A DNA stretch of 64,000 nt from Pseudomonas sp. 8Z (GCF_902506535.1 NZ_LR733826.1:62001-126000), one strand, 5' to 3'. Numbered from the stretch's first letter, positions 18,108 through 28,866 are shown. The notes: generated by a model from the sequence alone, not told the origin. Made by a program: numbers and translations.

Positions 18108-19048
18108 CAGTAGCGGATCCTCGGGTCGGTGATCGCGTAGGAAAGGTCGATCAGCAGGTTGATGACCACGTACAGGCCGGCGGTGAGCAGGATCAGCGCC
18201 TGAATCACCGGGTAATCGCGGGCCAGCACGGCATCGACGATCAGGCGGCCAAGGCCGGGGATGTTGAACACGCTTTCGGTGACCACCACGCCGGAGACCA
18301 TCAGCGCGAAGCCGGCGCCAACCACCGTGAGAATCGGCACGGCGGCGTTGCGCAGGGCGTGGCGGAACAGCACCACGCGCTGGCTCAGACCCTTGGCGCG
18401 GGCGGTGCGGATGTAATCCTCGCGCAGCACTTCGAGCATGCTGGCGCGGGTCATGCGGGCGATCAGCGCGATATACACCGAGGCCAATGTCAGCGCCGGT
18501 AGCACCAGGCGCGAGAGGAACTCGCCGAGGCCATGGTCGAGGCCCCGGAAGCCCTGCACCGGCAGCCATTTCAGCTCGATGGCGAAGACCTGGATCAGCA
18601 GGTAGGCGATGACGAACACCGGCACCGAGAAACCCACCACCGAGCTGGACATCACCAGGTTGTCGATCCAGCTACCTTGGCGCCAGGCAGCAATCACGCC
18701 CAGTGGCACGGCGATCAGCACCGTGATCAGGATGGCGGCCACGGCCAGGCTGACGGTGGGCTCCAGGCGCTGGCTGATCATTGAGGCCACCGACGTCTGG
18801 GAGATCAGCGAGGTGCCGAAGTCACCGTGCAGCAGGTTGCTGATCCAGAGCAGGAACTGGGTCAGGAGCGGTTCGTCCAGACCCAGGGCGCGGCGGATAT
18901 TGGCGACCTGCTCGGGGTTGGCCATCTCCCCGGCGATGATCGTCGCCGGATCGCCCGGCGCCAGGCGCAGCAGCAGGAACACGCTGAGCGCCACCACCAG
19001 CATGACCGGAATCGCGGTCAGTAGGCGGCGGATGAAGTAACTGAACAT
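18107..19048 (-). CDS. Peptide-type ABC transporter permease (DppB-like)
   Basis: The protein has 313 residues with six predicted transmembrane helices, beginning MFSYFIRRLLTAIPVMLVVA as in DppB. The family markers RLAPGDPATIIAG, LGLDEPLLTQFLLWISNLLHGD (in two parts) and the EAA loop RTARAKGLSQRVVLFRHAL are all present. Its stop and the next start overlap by one base (TGATG), indicating translational coupling. Confidence 0.92.
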   Translation of the reverse strand: MFSYFIRRLLTAIPVMLVVALSVFLLLRLAPGDPATIIAGEMANPEQVANIRRALGLDEPLLTQFLLWISNLLHGDFGTSLISQTSVASMISQRLEPTVSLAVAAILITVLIAVPLGVIAAWRQGSWIDNLVMSSSVVGFSVPVFVIAYLLIQVFAIELKWLPVQGFRGLDHGLGEFLSRLVLPALTLASVYIALIARMTRASMLEVLREDYIRTARAKGLSQRVVLFRHALRNAAVPILTVVGAGFALMVSGVVVTESVFNIPGLGRLIVDAVLARDYPVIQALILLTAGLYVVINLLIDLSYAITDPRIRY

Positions 19049-19074
19049 GGGAACCCCCGCAAGTGCGTACGATG

Positions 19075-19094
19075 AGCGCCCCGTGCGGGGCGCT
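19075..19094. promoter_or_regulatory. Intercistronic hairpin after the binding-protein gene
   Basis: AGCGCCCCG and CGGGGCGCT form a perfect 9-bp stem with a 2-nt loop between the substrate-binding-protein stop and the first permease start. There is no T-tract. Such hairpins in ABC operons often protect the upstream mRNA and keep binding-protein levels above permease levels (inference). Confidence 0.6.
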
Positions 19095-19100
19095 GCGGCG

Positions 19101-20708
19101 TCAGTCGGCCTTCTTCATGCCCCAGAAGGCCGTGACGGTGCCGTGGACGATGTCGCTGAGTTCGTTGCGCCAACTGGTGACGTTCTGGAATTGCCCCAGC
19201 GGAACCACGATCACCTGATCCATCGCCTCTTTCTGTACCGCCTCGGACAGCGCCTTACGCTGCACTGGGTCGCTGGACAGGGAGAACTCGCTGCGCAACT
19301 GCTCCATGCGTTCGTCCTTCGGCCAGCCGAACCAGGCATCGTCGCCGCCAGTGGCGATCAGCGTCGGGTTCACGGCCGGGCTCCAGATGCTGTCCACCGC
19401 GAAGTTGGTGAACATCATGTTCCAGCCGCCCTCAGCCGGGGATTTCTTGCTGGCGCGCTGGCTGACCAGGGTTTGCCAATCCATCTGCCGCAACTCCACG
19501 TTGAAGCCGACCTTGCGCAGTTGCTGGGCGACGACCATCGGTTGCGCCGCCAGGGTGCCGACATCGGAGGGCTGCAGGATGACCACCGGGGTGTTCTGGT
19601 AGCCCGCTTCCTTGAGCAGGCGCTGGGCCTGGGCGAGGTCGCCGTCGTTGATCAGCGTTTCGGCGCCCACTTCGCTGCTTTGCGCGGTGTTGCAGCCGAA
19701 TACCGAGCCGCACAGTTGGTAGTAACGCGGGTCGCCGACCAGCGCGGCGAGGACGTCCTTCTGCTTGATCGCCAGGAACGCGGCACGGCGGATGCGTACG
19801 TCGTCGAACGGCGGTTGCAGGAAGTTCATGCGCCCAAGGGTGTGCATGCCGAGCTTGTCCAGCACGGCGCTGGTGATCTCGGCGTTGCCTTCGAGCAGCG
19901 GCAGCAGGTCGAAGGGGGTGCGTTCGATGTAGTCGATGTCGCCGCTGTTGATGGCGTTAACCGTGGTCTGCATGTCCGGCATGTTGATCCACTCGACGCG
20001 GTCGACGTAGACCTGCTTGCTGCCAGCGGTGCCGCTGGGCGCTTCGCTGCGCGGTTTGTAGTCGGTGAACTTCTCGAACACCGCTTTCACGCCAGGCTGG
20101 AACTCGGCGTCGATGAAACGAAACGGGCCGGAGCCGATGTGATTGGCCAGCGGCTCGCCGGGCGCGGCGGAGGCAACCTTCTCCGGCATGATGAACGGCG
20201 CCACCGAGGACGGCTTGGCGATCAGCTCCAGCACGTCGCCGAAGGGGCGGGTGAGCTTGAGTACGAACTGTTTGTCGTCGATCGGCTCGATGCTCTGGAC
20301 GTTGGCCATCAGCAACTTGCCACCGGCATCGAACACGCCCCAGCGCTTGAGCGAGGCCACGCAGTCACGCGAGGTCACTGGCGTGCCGTCGTGCCAGAGC
20401 AGGCCGTCGCGCAGGGTGAAGGTGTAGCTCAGGCCATCGTCGGCAACCTTCCAGTCGGCCATCTGTGGCTGCAACTGATTGTCGCCATCGAGGCCGATCA
20501 GGGTGTCGTAGACCATGTAGCCGTAGTTACGGGCGATGGTCGCGCTGCTGGATACCGGGTCGAGCGCGCGTAGCGCAGCGTGCATCACGGCATGCACGGT
20601 GGTATCGGCCTGGGCTTGAGTCGCCAGCGACAGTGCGCCGACTATGGCCAGGCTGGCAAACAGCTTGCGGCGGCATGGAGCGTGGCGCGTGACGTTCGAC
20701 TCGGACAT
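19101..20708 (-). CDS. Peptide-type ABC transporter substrate-binding protein
   Basis: The protein has 535 residues, family SBP_bac_5. A signal peptide spans about residues 1-34 (KLFASLAIVGALSLATQAQA), with no lipobox. Family segments include YDTLIGLDGDNQLQPQMADW, VADDGLSYTFTLRDGLLWHD, GTPVTSRDCVASLKRW and GSGPFRFIDAEFQPG. It is first in the operon: binding protein, two permeases, double ATPase, amidase, dsdA. The substrate is probably a small peptide-like or acylated amino compound, given the downstream enzymes (inference). Confidence 0.92.
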   Translation of the reverse strand: MSESNVTRHAPCRRKLFASLAIVGALSLATQAQADTTVHAVMHAALRALDPVSSSATIARNYGYMVYDTLIGLDGDNQLQPQMADWKVADDGLSYTFTLRDGLLWHDGTPVTSRDCVASLKRWGVFDAGGKLLMANVQSIEPIDDKQFVLKLTRPFGDVLELIAKPSSVAPFIMPEKVASAAPGEPLANHIGSGPFRFIDAEFQPGVKAVFEKFTDYKPRSEAPSGTAGSKQVYVDRVEWINMPDMQTTVNAINSGDIDYIERTPFDLLPLLEGNAEITSAVLDKLGMHTLGRMNFLQPPFDDVRIRRAAFLAIKQKDVLAALVGDPRYYQLCGSVFGCNTAQSSEVGAETLINDGDLAQAQRLLKEAGYQNTPVVILQPSDVGTLAAQPMVVAQQLRKVGFNVELRQMDWQTLVSQRASKKSPAEGGWNMMFTNFAVDSIWSPAVNPTLIATGGDDAWFGWPKDERMEQLRSEFSLSSDPVQRKALSEAVQKEAMDQVIVVPLGQFQNVTSWRNELSDIVHGTVTAFWGMKKAD

Positions 20709-20819
20709 CGTCTGGTACCCCTTCAGCAGATCTTTGGTGGCGAGTGGATGACTCTGGGTTGAGGTCGATACTAGCGCTGGCTCCGATCATGTCGTTAGAT
20801 TCATTTTTCGATGGATATA

Positions 20820-20834
20820 TTGCTATTTCAGCAA
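20820..20834. promoter_or_regulatory. Candidate LysR-type binding site
   Basis: TTGCTATTTCAGCAA is a 5-bp dyad with the T-N11-A spacing typical of LysR-type regulators. It sits between the divergent ABC operon and the LysR gene, 32 bp upstream of the latter's start. Confidence 0.5.
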
Positions 20835-20865
20835 TACCAGAAAGAGCCTCTGAGGAGCGCAAAAG

Positions 20866-21768
20866 ATGGCGGAAAAGGTTCTGGTCGATACGGCACTGCG
20901 CTATTTTCTGGCCGTGGTGCGTTGCGGTTCGATCAACAAGGCGTCGGTGCATCTGCACGTTGCTGCGTCAGCGGTGAGCCGCCAGATCGCCCGGCTGGAG
21001 GCGGAATTGGATACGCAGTTGTTCGAGCGCACCAAGACGGGCATACGCCTGTCACCGTCCGGTGAGCTGCTTGCCGACCACGCGCGCAAGGCCCGCTTGG
21101 AGGCGCTGCGCGTGGTCAATGAGATCACCGGCCTGGAGGGCATTCAAAAGGGCACGGTACGCATCGCCAGCATCGAAGGGCCGGCGACCTACTTTCTGCC
21201 GCAATTGATCAGCCGCTTTCGCGAGCGCTACAGCGGCATCCACTTCGAACTGATTGCTTGCTCCAACAGCAATGTCACTCGGCGTGTGCAGGAGGGCGTC
21301 TCAGACATCGGCCTTACTCTGAGCCCGCCGCCGGTACGTGGTATCCGCGTGGAGAAACGCAGCATGGCGCCAGTGCATGCGGTGATGAGTGTCGATCATC
21401 CGTTGGCGGGCAAGCAGCAGGTCACCCTGGCGCAATTGGCGAGCTATCCGCTTGGCTTGCCGCAGGAGAACACCAACCTGCGCAACCTCTTCGACATCGC
21501 CTGTAGCCGCCAGGGCTTGCTGATCGAGCCGGTGATGGTGAGCAACTACGTCAACGCGCTGATCGCCTTTTCCGCGACCGGTGGTGGGGTCACGTTGTTC
21601 GGCGAGCTTTCCGTGCGCCACCACAGTGATCGTGCACGCTTGGCGGTGTTGCCGATCAAGGATCGCGAGATGAGTGCGCGAACCATCGAGGTACAAACCC
21701 TGGCTGGGCGTACGCTGCCCAAGGGGGTGGCGGCCTTTCTCGAATTGCTCTGTCAGGAGCTGGATTAG
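20866..21768 (+). CDS. LysR-family transcriptional regulator
   Basis: The protein has 300 residues. The N-terminal winged helix-turn-helix ([20 protein letters not shown], then [14 protein letters not shown]) is followed by a LysR substrate domain with [20 protein letters not shown] and [20 protein letters not shown] strong Shine-Dalgarno (GAGGAG) precedes the ATG. It is divergent from the ABC transporter-amidase-dsdA operon and is its probable activator. The effector is unknown; D-serine or an acylated derivative is a reasonable guess. Confidence 0.9.
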   Translation: MAEKVLVDTALRYFLAVVRCGSINKASVHLHVAASAVSRQIARLEAELDTQLFERTKTGIRLSPSGELLADHARKARLEALRVVNEITGLEGIQKGTVRIASIEGPATYFLPQLISRFRERYSGIHFELIACSNSNVTRRVQEGVSDIGLTLSPPPVRGIRVEKRSMAPVHAVMSVDHPLAGKQQVTLAQLASYPLGLPQENTNLRNLFDIACSRQGLLIEPVMVSNYVNALIAFSATGGGVTLFGELSVRHHSDRARLAVLPIKDREMSARTIEVQTLAGRTLPKGVAAFLELLCQELD

Positions 21769-21872
21769 CAGGTAGCGTTGGGCATGGCGGCTGTCTCGGG
21801 TATCCTGCCGTGATGTCAGGGGTGGCCAATGGAGCAGGCGCCTCTGAGGTAACCATTACAAGAACACTGCCC

Positions 21873-24755
21873 ATGAACACCACCCGTGCCGTATTCCATG
21901 AGTTGACGCCGGATCCACAGTGGGTCGAGCAGCAGTTCGCCACGGATATCGCCGTTGAGCGCACGCGCCTGCTCTACCAAGGCTCGCGCCTGCCCACCTT
22001 GCTGATGCTGTTGGTCGGCGTGCTTTGCGCCTGGCAGATGTCGAGCCAGCAGAGCACAACGCTGTTGATGCTTTGGCTGGGCTCGATGGTGTTGCTCGCG
22101 CTGCTTCGTCTGACCCAGTTAAGCGCCTTCCAGGCCGCCGCGCCGAGTCGCCAGGCCGAACCCTATTGGCAGCAGCGTTTTCTTTTCGGCGCCGGGGCCA
22201 GCGGGCTGATTCTGGCTTTTGCCGTGATCGCGCTGGTGCCTGAGGATGTGTTCTACCAGCAGGCGCTGGTCTACGGCCTGATCGCCATGGCCATTCTCAG
22301 TGCCAGTGTCGCGTATGCCGTCAGCCTGCCGGCCTTTCTCTCCTTTGCCTTGCCCTGCCTGATACCCTCGATCGCTTACCTGCTGCTGAGCGAGAGCAGC
22401 CAGCAGCGTGGCTGGGGCGTGCTGGGTACGCTGTTGTTCCTGGCTCTGCTGATCGTCGCCTGGCAGGTTCATCGTCTGGTGCAGCGCAGCCTGGTGCAGC
22501 GCTTTCACAATCAGGCGCTGATCGCTCATTTGGAGCATGCCAAGCGCCAGACCGAGGTGCTCAACGGCGAGCTGGAACATGAGGTGGAGCAGCGTCGACA
22601 CGTCGAGCATGAACTGCGCCGCGCGCATGGTGATCTGGAAGTGCGCGTGGCGGCGCGTACTCTGGCGCTCGATGAGGCGACTCATGCCCTGGGCAAGAGC
22701 CAGGCACGCCTGACCATGGCGTTGGAGGCCAGCGAGCTGGCGCTGTGGGACTGGGATCTGCAGAGCGATCAGGTGCACCATTCGCACCTGCGCGAGTTGT
22801 TCGGGCTTGACCCCGAGCAGCCTGTGGAAATGCGCCGCGACCTCAAGCCACGCCTGCATCCCGATGACCTGGCAACGCTACGTCAGGCACTGCTTGAACA
22901 CCTCAAGGGCCGCTGCGAGGACTATCACGCCGAATACCGCGTGCGCCATGCCGACGGCCATTGGGTGTGGGTCGAGGATCGTGGCCGTGCGGTCGAGCGT
23001 GACGCCAGCGGGCGTGTGCTGCGCATGCTCGGCACGCGGCGCGACATCAGCGCGCGGCGCCAGCAGGAAGAGCAACAGCGGCTGGCTGCCACGGTGTTCG
23101 AGGCGGCCAGCGAAGGCATTTTCATCCTCGATACGCAGTACCGCCTGCTGGCGGTCAATCATGCGTTCAGTCTCGTCACCGGCTATGCCAGCGAGGAAGT
23201 GCTCGGGCGTCGAGCCACCAGCCTGCTCGGCAGCGATGAGATGCGCCGCCAGTTGCAGTCGATACGCCAGGAGCTGGACAGCAGTGGCAGTTGGCAGGGT
23301 GAGTTGCTCGAAGCGCGCAAGAGCGGCGAAATTTATCCACAGTGGTTGCAGCTCAATCTGGTGCGCGATGGCGCGGGGCGGCCTAGCCATATCGTCGGCT
23401 TCTTTGCCGACCTCACTGCGCGCCGAGAGGCCGAGGAGCGCCTGCGTTACCTCTCGTATTACGACGGCCTGACCGGCCTGGCCAACCGCAGTTTGTTCCG
23501 CGAGCGTTTGCATGAGGCTTGTCAGCGCGCGCGGCAAACGGGGCGTAGCATCGCCCTGCTGCACATTGACCTGGATCGCTTCAACCTGCTCAACGACAGC
23601 CTCGGTCATGAAATTGCCGACCAGGTATTGCGGCAGATGAGTCGGCGCCTGCTCCACAACGTGCCGGAGGCCGACTGCATCGCGCGTTTGTCCGGTGATG
23701 AGTTCGCCATCGTGCTCGACGCCTACGGCAGCCTCTCCAGCCTGACGCGTGTGGCCAGTCGCCTGTTGGGCAAACTGCGCGTGCCGATGCAGGTGGCAGG
23801 TCATGAATTGGTCGTCAGCGCCTCGCTAGGGATCAGTCTGTTGCCTGACCACGCGCGTGAAATTGGCACGCTGATCAGCCAGGCCAACATGGCCGTGCAG
23901 CATGCCAAGCACCTGGGCGGCAACACCTTGCAGTTCTTTACCGAGCATCTGCAGACCCGCACCCTGGAGCGCCTGCAGTTGGAGAATCGCCTGCGCAAGG
24001 CGATCGATGACGGCCAACTGGAGGTGTTCTACCAGCCCAAGTTGAACCTGCGTGACGACAGCCTCAGCGCAGCCGAAGCGCTGGTGCGCTGGCGCCATCC
24101 TGAGCAGGGGCTGATCGCGCCGGGTGAGTTCATTGGCTTGGCCGAGGAAACCGGACTGATTCTGCCCATCGGCGAGTTCGTCCTGCGCCAGGCCTGCCGC
24201 CAGGTGCGGCAATGGCAAGTGCAGGGGCTGGCCGATATCCGCGTCTCGGTCAACCTGTCGGTGCACCAGTTGCGCCAGGGCAACCTGGTCAGCCTGGTGC
24301 GCCAGGTGCTGGAGGACACCGGTATCGCCGCGCACAACCTGGAACTGGAGCTGACCGAAAGCCAGATGCTCGACAACGTCGACAGCGTCATCGCCACCTT
24401 TGAGCAACTGCGCGAGCTGGGTGTGAAGCTGGCCATCGACGACTTCGGCACCGGCTACAGCTCGCTCAGCTACCTCAAGCGCTTCCCGGTGGATTACGTG
24501 AAGATCGACCAGACCTTCATCCGTAACCTGTCACCGAACAGCGAGGATGCCGCGATCACCCGCGCCATCATAGCCATGGCTCATAGTCTGGAGCTGAAGG
24601 TGGTGGCCGAAGGGGTCGAAACCCAGGCGCAGATGGACTACCTCAAGAGCCAGCAGTGCGACGAAATTCAGGGCTACCTGATCAGCCGACCGCTGCCCGC
24701 CGAGGCGTTCGCCGAGATGCTGCACGTGCAACTCGACGAGCCAAGGGGCGATTGA
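21873..24755 (+). CDS. Membrane PAS-GGDEF-EAL cyclic di-GMP protein
   Basis: About 960 residues from the ATG at 21873; an in-frame ATG at 21810 is possible and neither has a clear Shine-Dalgarno. The N-terminus holds several transmembrane helices ([50 protein letters not shown] and others), then a coiled coil (about 205-265), two PAS/PAC modules, a GGDEF domain with the variant SGDEF (about residue 607) and an EAL domain ([10 protein letters not shown] about 733; [10 protein letters not shown] about 856; VVAEGVET). EAL catalytic residues look intact, so phosphodiesterase activity is likely. The SGDEF form can be active. As I recall, a similar protein neighbours uvrD in P. aeruginosa. Confidence 0.92.
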   Translation: MNTTRAVFHELTPDPQWVEQQFATDIAVERTRLLYQGSRLPTLLMLLVGVLCAWQMSSQQSTTLLMLWLGSMVLLALLRLTQLSAFQAAAPSRQAEPYWQQRFLFGAGASGLILAFAVIALVPEDVFYQQALVYGLIAMAILSASVAYAVSLPAFLSFALPCLIPSIAYLLLSESSQQRGWGVLGTLLFLALLIVAWQVHRLVQRSLVQRFHNQALIAHLEHAKRQTEVLNGELEHEVEQRRHVEHELRRAHGDLEVRVAARTLALDEATHALGKSQARLTMALEASELALWDWDLQSDQVHHSHLRELFGLDPEQPVEMRRDLKPRLHPDDLATLRQALLEHLKGRCEDYHAEYRVRHADGHWVWVEDRGRAVERDASGRVLRMLGTRRDISARRQQEEQQRLAATVFEAASEGIFILDTQYRLLAVNHAFSLVTGYASEEVLGRRATSLLGSDEMRRQLQSIRQELDSSGSWQGELLEARKSGEIYPQWLQLNLVRDGAGRPSHIVGFFADLTARREAEERLRYLSYYDGLTGLANRSLFRERLHEACQRARQTGRSIALLHIDLDRFNLLNDSLGHEIADQVLRQMSRRLLHNVPEADCIARLSGDEFAIVLDAYGSLSSLTRVASRLLGKLRVPMQVAGHELVVSASLGISLLPDHAREIGTLISQANMAVQHAKHLGGNTLQFFTEHLQTRTLERLQLENRLRKAIDDGQLEVFYQPKLNLRDDSLSAAEALVRWRHPEQGLIAPGEFIGLAEETGLILPIGEFVLRQACRQVRQWQVQGLADIRVSVNLSVHQLRQGNLVSLVRQVLEDTGIAAHNLELELTESQMLDNVDSVIATFEQLRELGVKLAIDDFGTGYSSLSYLKRFPVDYVKIDQTFIRNLSPNSEDAAITRAIIAMAHSLELKVVAEGVETQAQMDYLKSQQCDEIQGYLISRPLPAEAFAEMLHVQLDEPRGD

Positions 24756-25181
24756 TTATTTGGCGAACAACTGGCCGATATCCTTGAACGCCTTGAACTC
24801 CAGCGCGTTACCGCATGGGTCGAGGAGGAACATGGTGGCCTGTTCGCCGACCTGGCCCTTGAAGCGCACGTAGGGTTCGATCACGAATTTTGTTTCGCGG
24901 CTGCGCAGGCGCTCGGCCAGCGCTTCCCAGGTGTCCCAGGCGAGCACCACGCCGAAATGCGGCACCGGCACGTCGTGGCCGTCTACCGGGTTGCTCACGG
25001 CTTCTTCCTGATAGGCCATCTTAGGCGCCTCGTGGATCACCAACTGGTGGCCAAAGAAATCGAAATCCACCCAGTGCTCGCTGCTGCGGCCTTCGGCGCA
25101 GCCGAACACTTCGCCGTAGAAGTGGCGTGCAGTCGCCAGGTCATACACAGGAATTGCCAGGTGAAAGGGAGCAAGTGCCAT
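24756..25181 (-). CDS. VOC superfamily (glyoxalase/dioxygenase-fold) protein
   Basis: The protein has 141 residues from the ATG at 25181, preceded by GAGGT at 8 nt; a GTG one codon upstream is less likely. The paired beta-alpha-beta-beta-beta modules are visible: [20 protein letters not shown] with metal-ligand His, then [20 protein letters not shown] and [17 protein letters not shown] with the conserved Glu. The exact reaction is not inferable. It abuts the GGDEF-EAL stop (convergent, zero spacing) and is divergent from a LysR gene. Confidence 0.85.
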   Translation of the reverse strand: MALAPFHLAIPVYDLATARHFYGEVFGCAEGRSSEHWVDFDFFGHQLVIHEAPKMAYQEEAVSNPVDGHDVPVPHFGVVLAWDTWEALAERLRSRETKFVIEPYVRFKGQVGEQATMFLLDPCGNALEFKAFKDIGQLFAK

Positions 25182-25323
25182 CACGGATTACCTCAGGTTG
25201 TTATGGATAGGGCGGGTGCAGCCCGCCGCAGATGTTTGTTGCATCAGCCTATCAACAGAAAAATTGCTGAAAAGCGAATATCCTTGCTCGCAAGCACAAA
25301 TAATTTTGATCATTGGGGCGTCG

Positions 25324-26193
25324 ATGCTGCGCGAACTGAAAACCTTCGTCACCGTTGCCCGCTTGGGCACTTTCGCCGCAGCAGGGCAACACATCGGCCT
25401 CACTCAGTCGGCCGTCAGCGCACAGATGCGCGTGCTTGAGCAGCACCTTGGCGTGCGTCTGTTCGACCGTAGCGGGCGCGCCGCCGTGCTCAACGCCGCT
25501 GGCCGCCATGCCCTGCCATTGGCTGAGCAGATGCTCGCACTCTATGCCCAGATGGCGCTGCCGCAGGCGCTCGATCAATGGCAGGGCGAACTGCGTGTCG
25601 GCGCCATCGCCACCCTGCAAACCGGCTTGCTGGCCGAGGCGCTACCGCGCTTTCGGCAGCGGGCGCCGCAGGTCGAGCTGAAGCTGGTGCCGGGGGTGTC
25701 GCTGCAGCTATTCAGCCAGCTCGATGCTGGCGAGCTGGATCTGGCTCTGCTGATCAAGCCGCCGTTTCCGCTGCCCAAAGAACTGCTGGAAGTGCCGCTG
25801 GCGCGTGAACCTTTCGTGCTCATCGCGCCTCTTGCCGTGGACGGCGATGACCCGTTGCGCCTGCTGACCGAGCAGCCCTTCGTGCGCTACGACCGCGCCT
25901 CATTCGGCGGGCGTCAGGTCAGCCGTTTTCTGCGTGAGCAGCAGTTGCCTGTACGTGAGGCACTGGAGCTGGACGAGCTGGAAGCCATCGTGCGTCTGGT
26001 GGAAAACGGCATGGGCGTGTCCCTGGTGCCGCGCGCGGGCCTTTGGCTACACAGGCCGACGCGGCTGCGGGTGATCGAGCTGGGGGCGCTGACTTTCCAC
26101 CGCGAACTGGTCGCGCTGGTACGCCGGGCGCAGCGCCAACCGGCGCTGGATTGTTTGTTGGAGTGCCTGGGGCGTAGTGGCGCTCTTGCTTGA
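25324..26193 (+). CDS. LysR-family transcriptional regulator
   Basis: The frame opens at 25198 but the LysR family start is MLRELKTFVTVARLGTFAAA at 25324, giving 289 residues. The winged helix (SAVSAQMRVLEQHLGVRLFD) is followed by a LysR substrate domain (GELRVGAIATLQTGLLAEAL; IVRLVENGMGVSLVP). It is divergent from the VOC protein gene with about 140 bp between them, so it probably regulates that gene and itself. The effector is unknown. Confidence 0.9.
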   Translation: MLRELKTFVTVARLGTFAAAGQHIGLTQSAVSAQMRVLEQHLGVRLFDRSGRAAVLNAAGRHALPLAEQMLALYAQMALPQALDQWQGELRVGAIATLQTGLLAEALPRFRQRAPQVELKLVPGVSLQLFSQLDAGELDLALLIKPPFPLPKELLEVPLAREPFVLIAPLAVDGDDPLRLLTEQPFVRYDRASFGGRQVSRFLREQQLPVREALELDELEAIVRLVENGMGVSLVPRAGLWLHRPTRLRVIELGALTFHRELVALVRRAQRQPALDCLLECLGRSGALA

Positions 26194-26216
26194 TGCTGCC
26201 TCGTTGCCGGTCTAGG

Positions 26217-26245
26217 CCGGAAGTGACGGTTGTGGTCACTTCCGG
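26217..26245. terminator. Bidirectional hairpin between LysR gene and TonB receptor gene
   Basis: CCGGAAGTGAC and GTCACTTCCGG form a perfect 11-bp stem with a 7-nt loop, centred between the convergent gene ends at 26193 and 26254. There is no T-tract on either side, so termination strength is uncertain. Confidence 0.6.
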
Positions 26246-26253
26246 CTGCCAGT

Positions 26254-28866
26254 TCAGATATCCCAGACCAGATTGACCGAGAAGTTACGTCCCGGTTGAG
26301 TCAGGCGGTCGAGATTGGCAGGGGCGGTTACGCCTGCCTCTCCGTTGCCGTCGTAGCCGCGCACGTCGTCCCATTGCCAGTACTTTTTATCGGTCAGGTT
26401 GTACAGGCCTGCATTGACGGTGAGATCGTCGGTCAGCTTGTAGTAGCCAGTCAGGTCGACAACGCCATAGCCCGGGGTGGCGAACTGGCTGCCGTCACCG
26501 GTTGGGGAGTTGAAGCCGCTTTGGTCGATGCGGGTTTTGCGCTTCACCAGTGTCCAGTTCAGCAGGCCGCCGAAGCGCTCCTGTTCGTAGCCCAGGCCGA
26601 ATACGCCGGTCAGCGGGTTGATGCTGTTCAGTGGTTCGCCGGTTTCTTCGTCGCGACCACGGGCGTAGGCGATTGAGCCCTGAGTGTACAGACCCGGCAC
26701 CGCGCCAAAGTTGTCCAGATTCAGACGACCCTTGGCTTCCGCCCCGCGAATACTGGCTCGGCTGATGTTACGGCTCTGGAAGACGGTCAGGCCGCCAGCC
26801 GCACCTACGGCATCCTCGTCGATAAAGTCGCGATAGCGGTTGTAGAACACCGCCAGGCTGAAGCTACCGCCTTCGAAGTTGCCGCGCAGACCGGTTTCCA
26901 GGCTGCGGCTGGTTTCCGGGTCGAGGTTGGGGTTGGGCTCCACGATGTAGGGCGGGTTGTTGTTTTGGAAGCGGCCATACATTTCCTTGGCCGTAGGCGT
27001 GCGGAAGCCTTCGGCGTACTGGGCGAAGCCGGTGTAGTGCTCATCGAAGGCATAGGTCACACCAAGCTTGGGCGAAACATGCTGCCAGGTGGTGCTCGCG
27101 TCTGTGGGGTCGAAGGTACTGCTTGCGGGGGCGCTGGCGAGGTACTCGTCGGTTAGCTCGGGCTTGAGTTTGGTTCGGTCGTAGCGCAGGCCTGGCAGGA
27201 ACGTCCACTGGTTCCAGTCGATTTGGTCTTGCAGAAATACGCTGTAGACATCGATGGTCGGATCCGGGAAGTCGCTCTGGGTGGTCAGGGTATCGCCGGC
27301 ATTGTTGCTGATCACGCCAGCGGTGGGGCAGTTGGCGCCCAGCGCCTGCAGGCAGACGCCATAACCGCTGCGCTGGCCGGTAACTTCCTGGTGCTTGAGG
27401 TTGAAGCCGTAGGTCAGCAGGTGCTCGGTTTCGCCTAGCGCGAAGGCTTTGTCCAGTTGTGCGTTGAGCACCCACTGGCGATCCTTGTAGTCGGTGCTGC
27501 GATAGCGCATCACGTCGCGGGTGATGGCCTGGGTAAAGAAGTTTCGGGGGGTGTAGCGCTCCTGGGTGCTTTGGTCGGTCTTGGCGATCTGATAATTCAG
27601 ACTCCATTTCAGGCTGTCGGCCAGCAGGCTGTCCAGCGCCAGGCTGTGCTCCAGACCGAAGCGCTCGCGGGTGATGGTGTCGTTGCCAGTACGGCTTGCG
27701 TAGTAGTTCTGCCCTGCACCGATAGTGGGAGCGTTGAATGGCCCGCCGACGGCGCTGAGTTGATTGCTGTCGCGATCATCCTTGTATTTCTCATAGGTCA
27801 GTTGCAGGCGGTCGCTGTCGTTGTAATTCCAGCCCAGCTTGGCCAGTACATTAGTCGTGCGTACATCTTCCGGGTTGGCCGCCGTGCGATCCAGGCCGGT
27901 GCCGCTCTGGTTGCCGTAGGATTCGGTCTCATGGCCGTTGCGCTGGGAGAGGTGCAGCAACGCATCGATATCCTGATGGCGACCGGCCAAGGTTGCCGAG
28001 TTCAGCCAGCTTTCATCGGCGGAGCTATAGCCTGTTTTCAAACGAGCACCGCTGTTGCGGCCTTCCTTGATGATGTCGTCAGCATCGAGGGTGAAGTAGC
28101 TGACCGCCCCTCCAATGGCATTGCTGCCGTAAAGGGCAGAGGCCGGGCCGCGGAGGATTTCTACTCGCTTGATGATTTCCGGGTCGACATAGTTGCGCTG
28201 GGTATTGGCGTAGGGCCCGTAATAAAAGCTGGCAGGGATCTCGACGCCATCTACCTGTGTTAGCACCCGGTTACCATCGATCCCTCGGATGTTGTAGCCG
28301 GTGAGGCCGGAGCGCTGGCCTGCGCCGCCGACCGAGACGCCAGGCTCATCGCGTACCAGTTGTTTGATGGTATTGATGTTGCCGCGATCAAGCATGGATC
28401 GATCACGCATGCTGACGGTACTGGGTACGGCGTTTACATCCTGCTCGTGAAGCGTGGCGGTAATCGTCGTCGGCTGCAGTGTGAGCGAGTGCACTGGATT
28501 TTTCAGCAATACTACGCTGCGCTCCCCAACGCTGCGGTAACTCAAACCGGTGCCTTCGAGCAGGCGCGTCAGGGCCAGCTCCGGTGATTGCAGGCCGCTG
28601 GTGCCCGGTGAGTCGATGCCGTCGGCCAATTGTGCCGGTAGACCGATCTGCCAGCCCGTAACGTCGCTGAATGCGTTTAGCGCTGATACCAGTGGCTGGC
28701 GTCCGATGGCAAAGCTGTAACCGTTCTGGCTCTGCTGTCGTGCCGTTGGTGACTGCTCTGCAGCATGGGCCAGCGGCAGGCTGGCGCAGGCGATGGAGAG
28801 GGCCAGCAATGACAGGCTGGCGGTGGACAGTCGCGGGAAATGCGGGCGCCGGGTGTGAAGGGGCAT
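26254..28866 (-). CDS. TonB-dependent haem/haemoprotein receptor with STN signalling domain
   Basis: From the ATG at 28866 (MPLHTRRPHFPRLS) the protein has about 870 residues; the frame extends to 28941 but that lacks a signal-peptide context. A signal peptide ends near AHAAEQ. An STN domain follows (YSFAIGRQPLVSALNAFSDV), then the plug (DVNAVPSTVSMRDRSMLDR; VEILRGPASALYGSNAIGG) and a 22-strand barrel. The haem-receptor family boxes appear as FRTP (in YAEGFRTPTAKEMYG) and NPNL (EPNPNLDPETS). No His lies between the boxes, but Tyr residues do. With FecR and FecI genes just upstream it forms a cell-surface signalling system of the HasR/HasS/HasI kind. Confidence 0.87.
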   Translation of the reverse strand: MPLHTRRPHFPRLSTASLSLLALSIACASLPLAHAAEQSPTARQQSQNGYSFAIGRQPLVSALNAFSDVTGWQIGLPAQLADGIDSPGTSGLQSPELALTRLLEGTGLSYRSVGERSVVLLKNPVHSLTLQPTTITATLHEQDVNAVPSTVSMRDRSMLDRGNINTIKQLVRDEPGVSVGGAGQRSGLTGYNIRGIDGNRVLTQVDGVEIPASFYYGPYANTQRNYVDPEIIKRVEILRGPASALYGSNAIGGAVSYFTLDADDIIKEGRNSGARLKTGYSSADESWLNSATLAGRHQDIDALLHLSQRNGHETESYGNQSGTGLDRTAANPEDVRTTNVLAKLGWNYNDSDRLQLTYEKYKDDRDSNQLSAVGGPFNAPTIGAGQNYYASRTGNDTITRERFGLEHSLALDSLLADSLKWSLNYQIAKTDQSTQERYTPRNFFTQAITRDVMRYRSTDYKDRQWVLNAQLDKAFALGETEHLLTYGFNLKHQEVTGQRSGYGVCLQALGANCPTAGVISNNAGDTLTTQSDFPDPTIDVYSVFLQDQIDWNQWTFLPGLRYDRTKLKPELTDEYLASAPASSTFDPTDASTTWQHVSPKLGVTYAFDEHYTGFAQYAEGFRTPTAKEMYGRFQNNNPPYIVEPNPNLDPETSRSLETGLRGNFEGGSFSLAVFYNRYRDFIDEDAVGAAGGLTVFQSRNISRASIRGAEAKGRLNLDNFGAVPGLYTQGSIAYARGRDEETGEPLNSINPLTGVFGLGYEQERFGGLLNWTLVKRKTRIDQSGFNSPTGDGSQFATPGYGVVDLTGYYKLTDDLTVNAGLYNLTDKKYWQWDDVRGYDGNGEAGVTAPANLDRLTQPGRNFSVNLVWDI

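Noticed and set aside
17229..18569. A 446-residue version of the DppC-like permease
   Set aside because: The first 154 codons are an out-of-frame reading of the DppB-like gene; the real ATG at 18107 overlaps the upstream stop.
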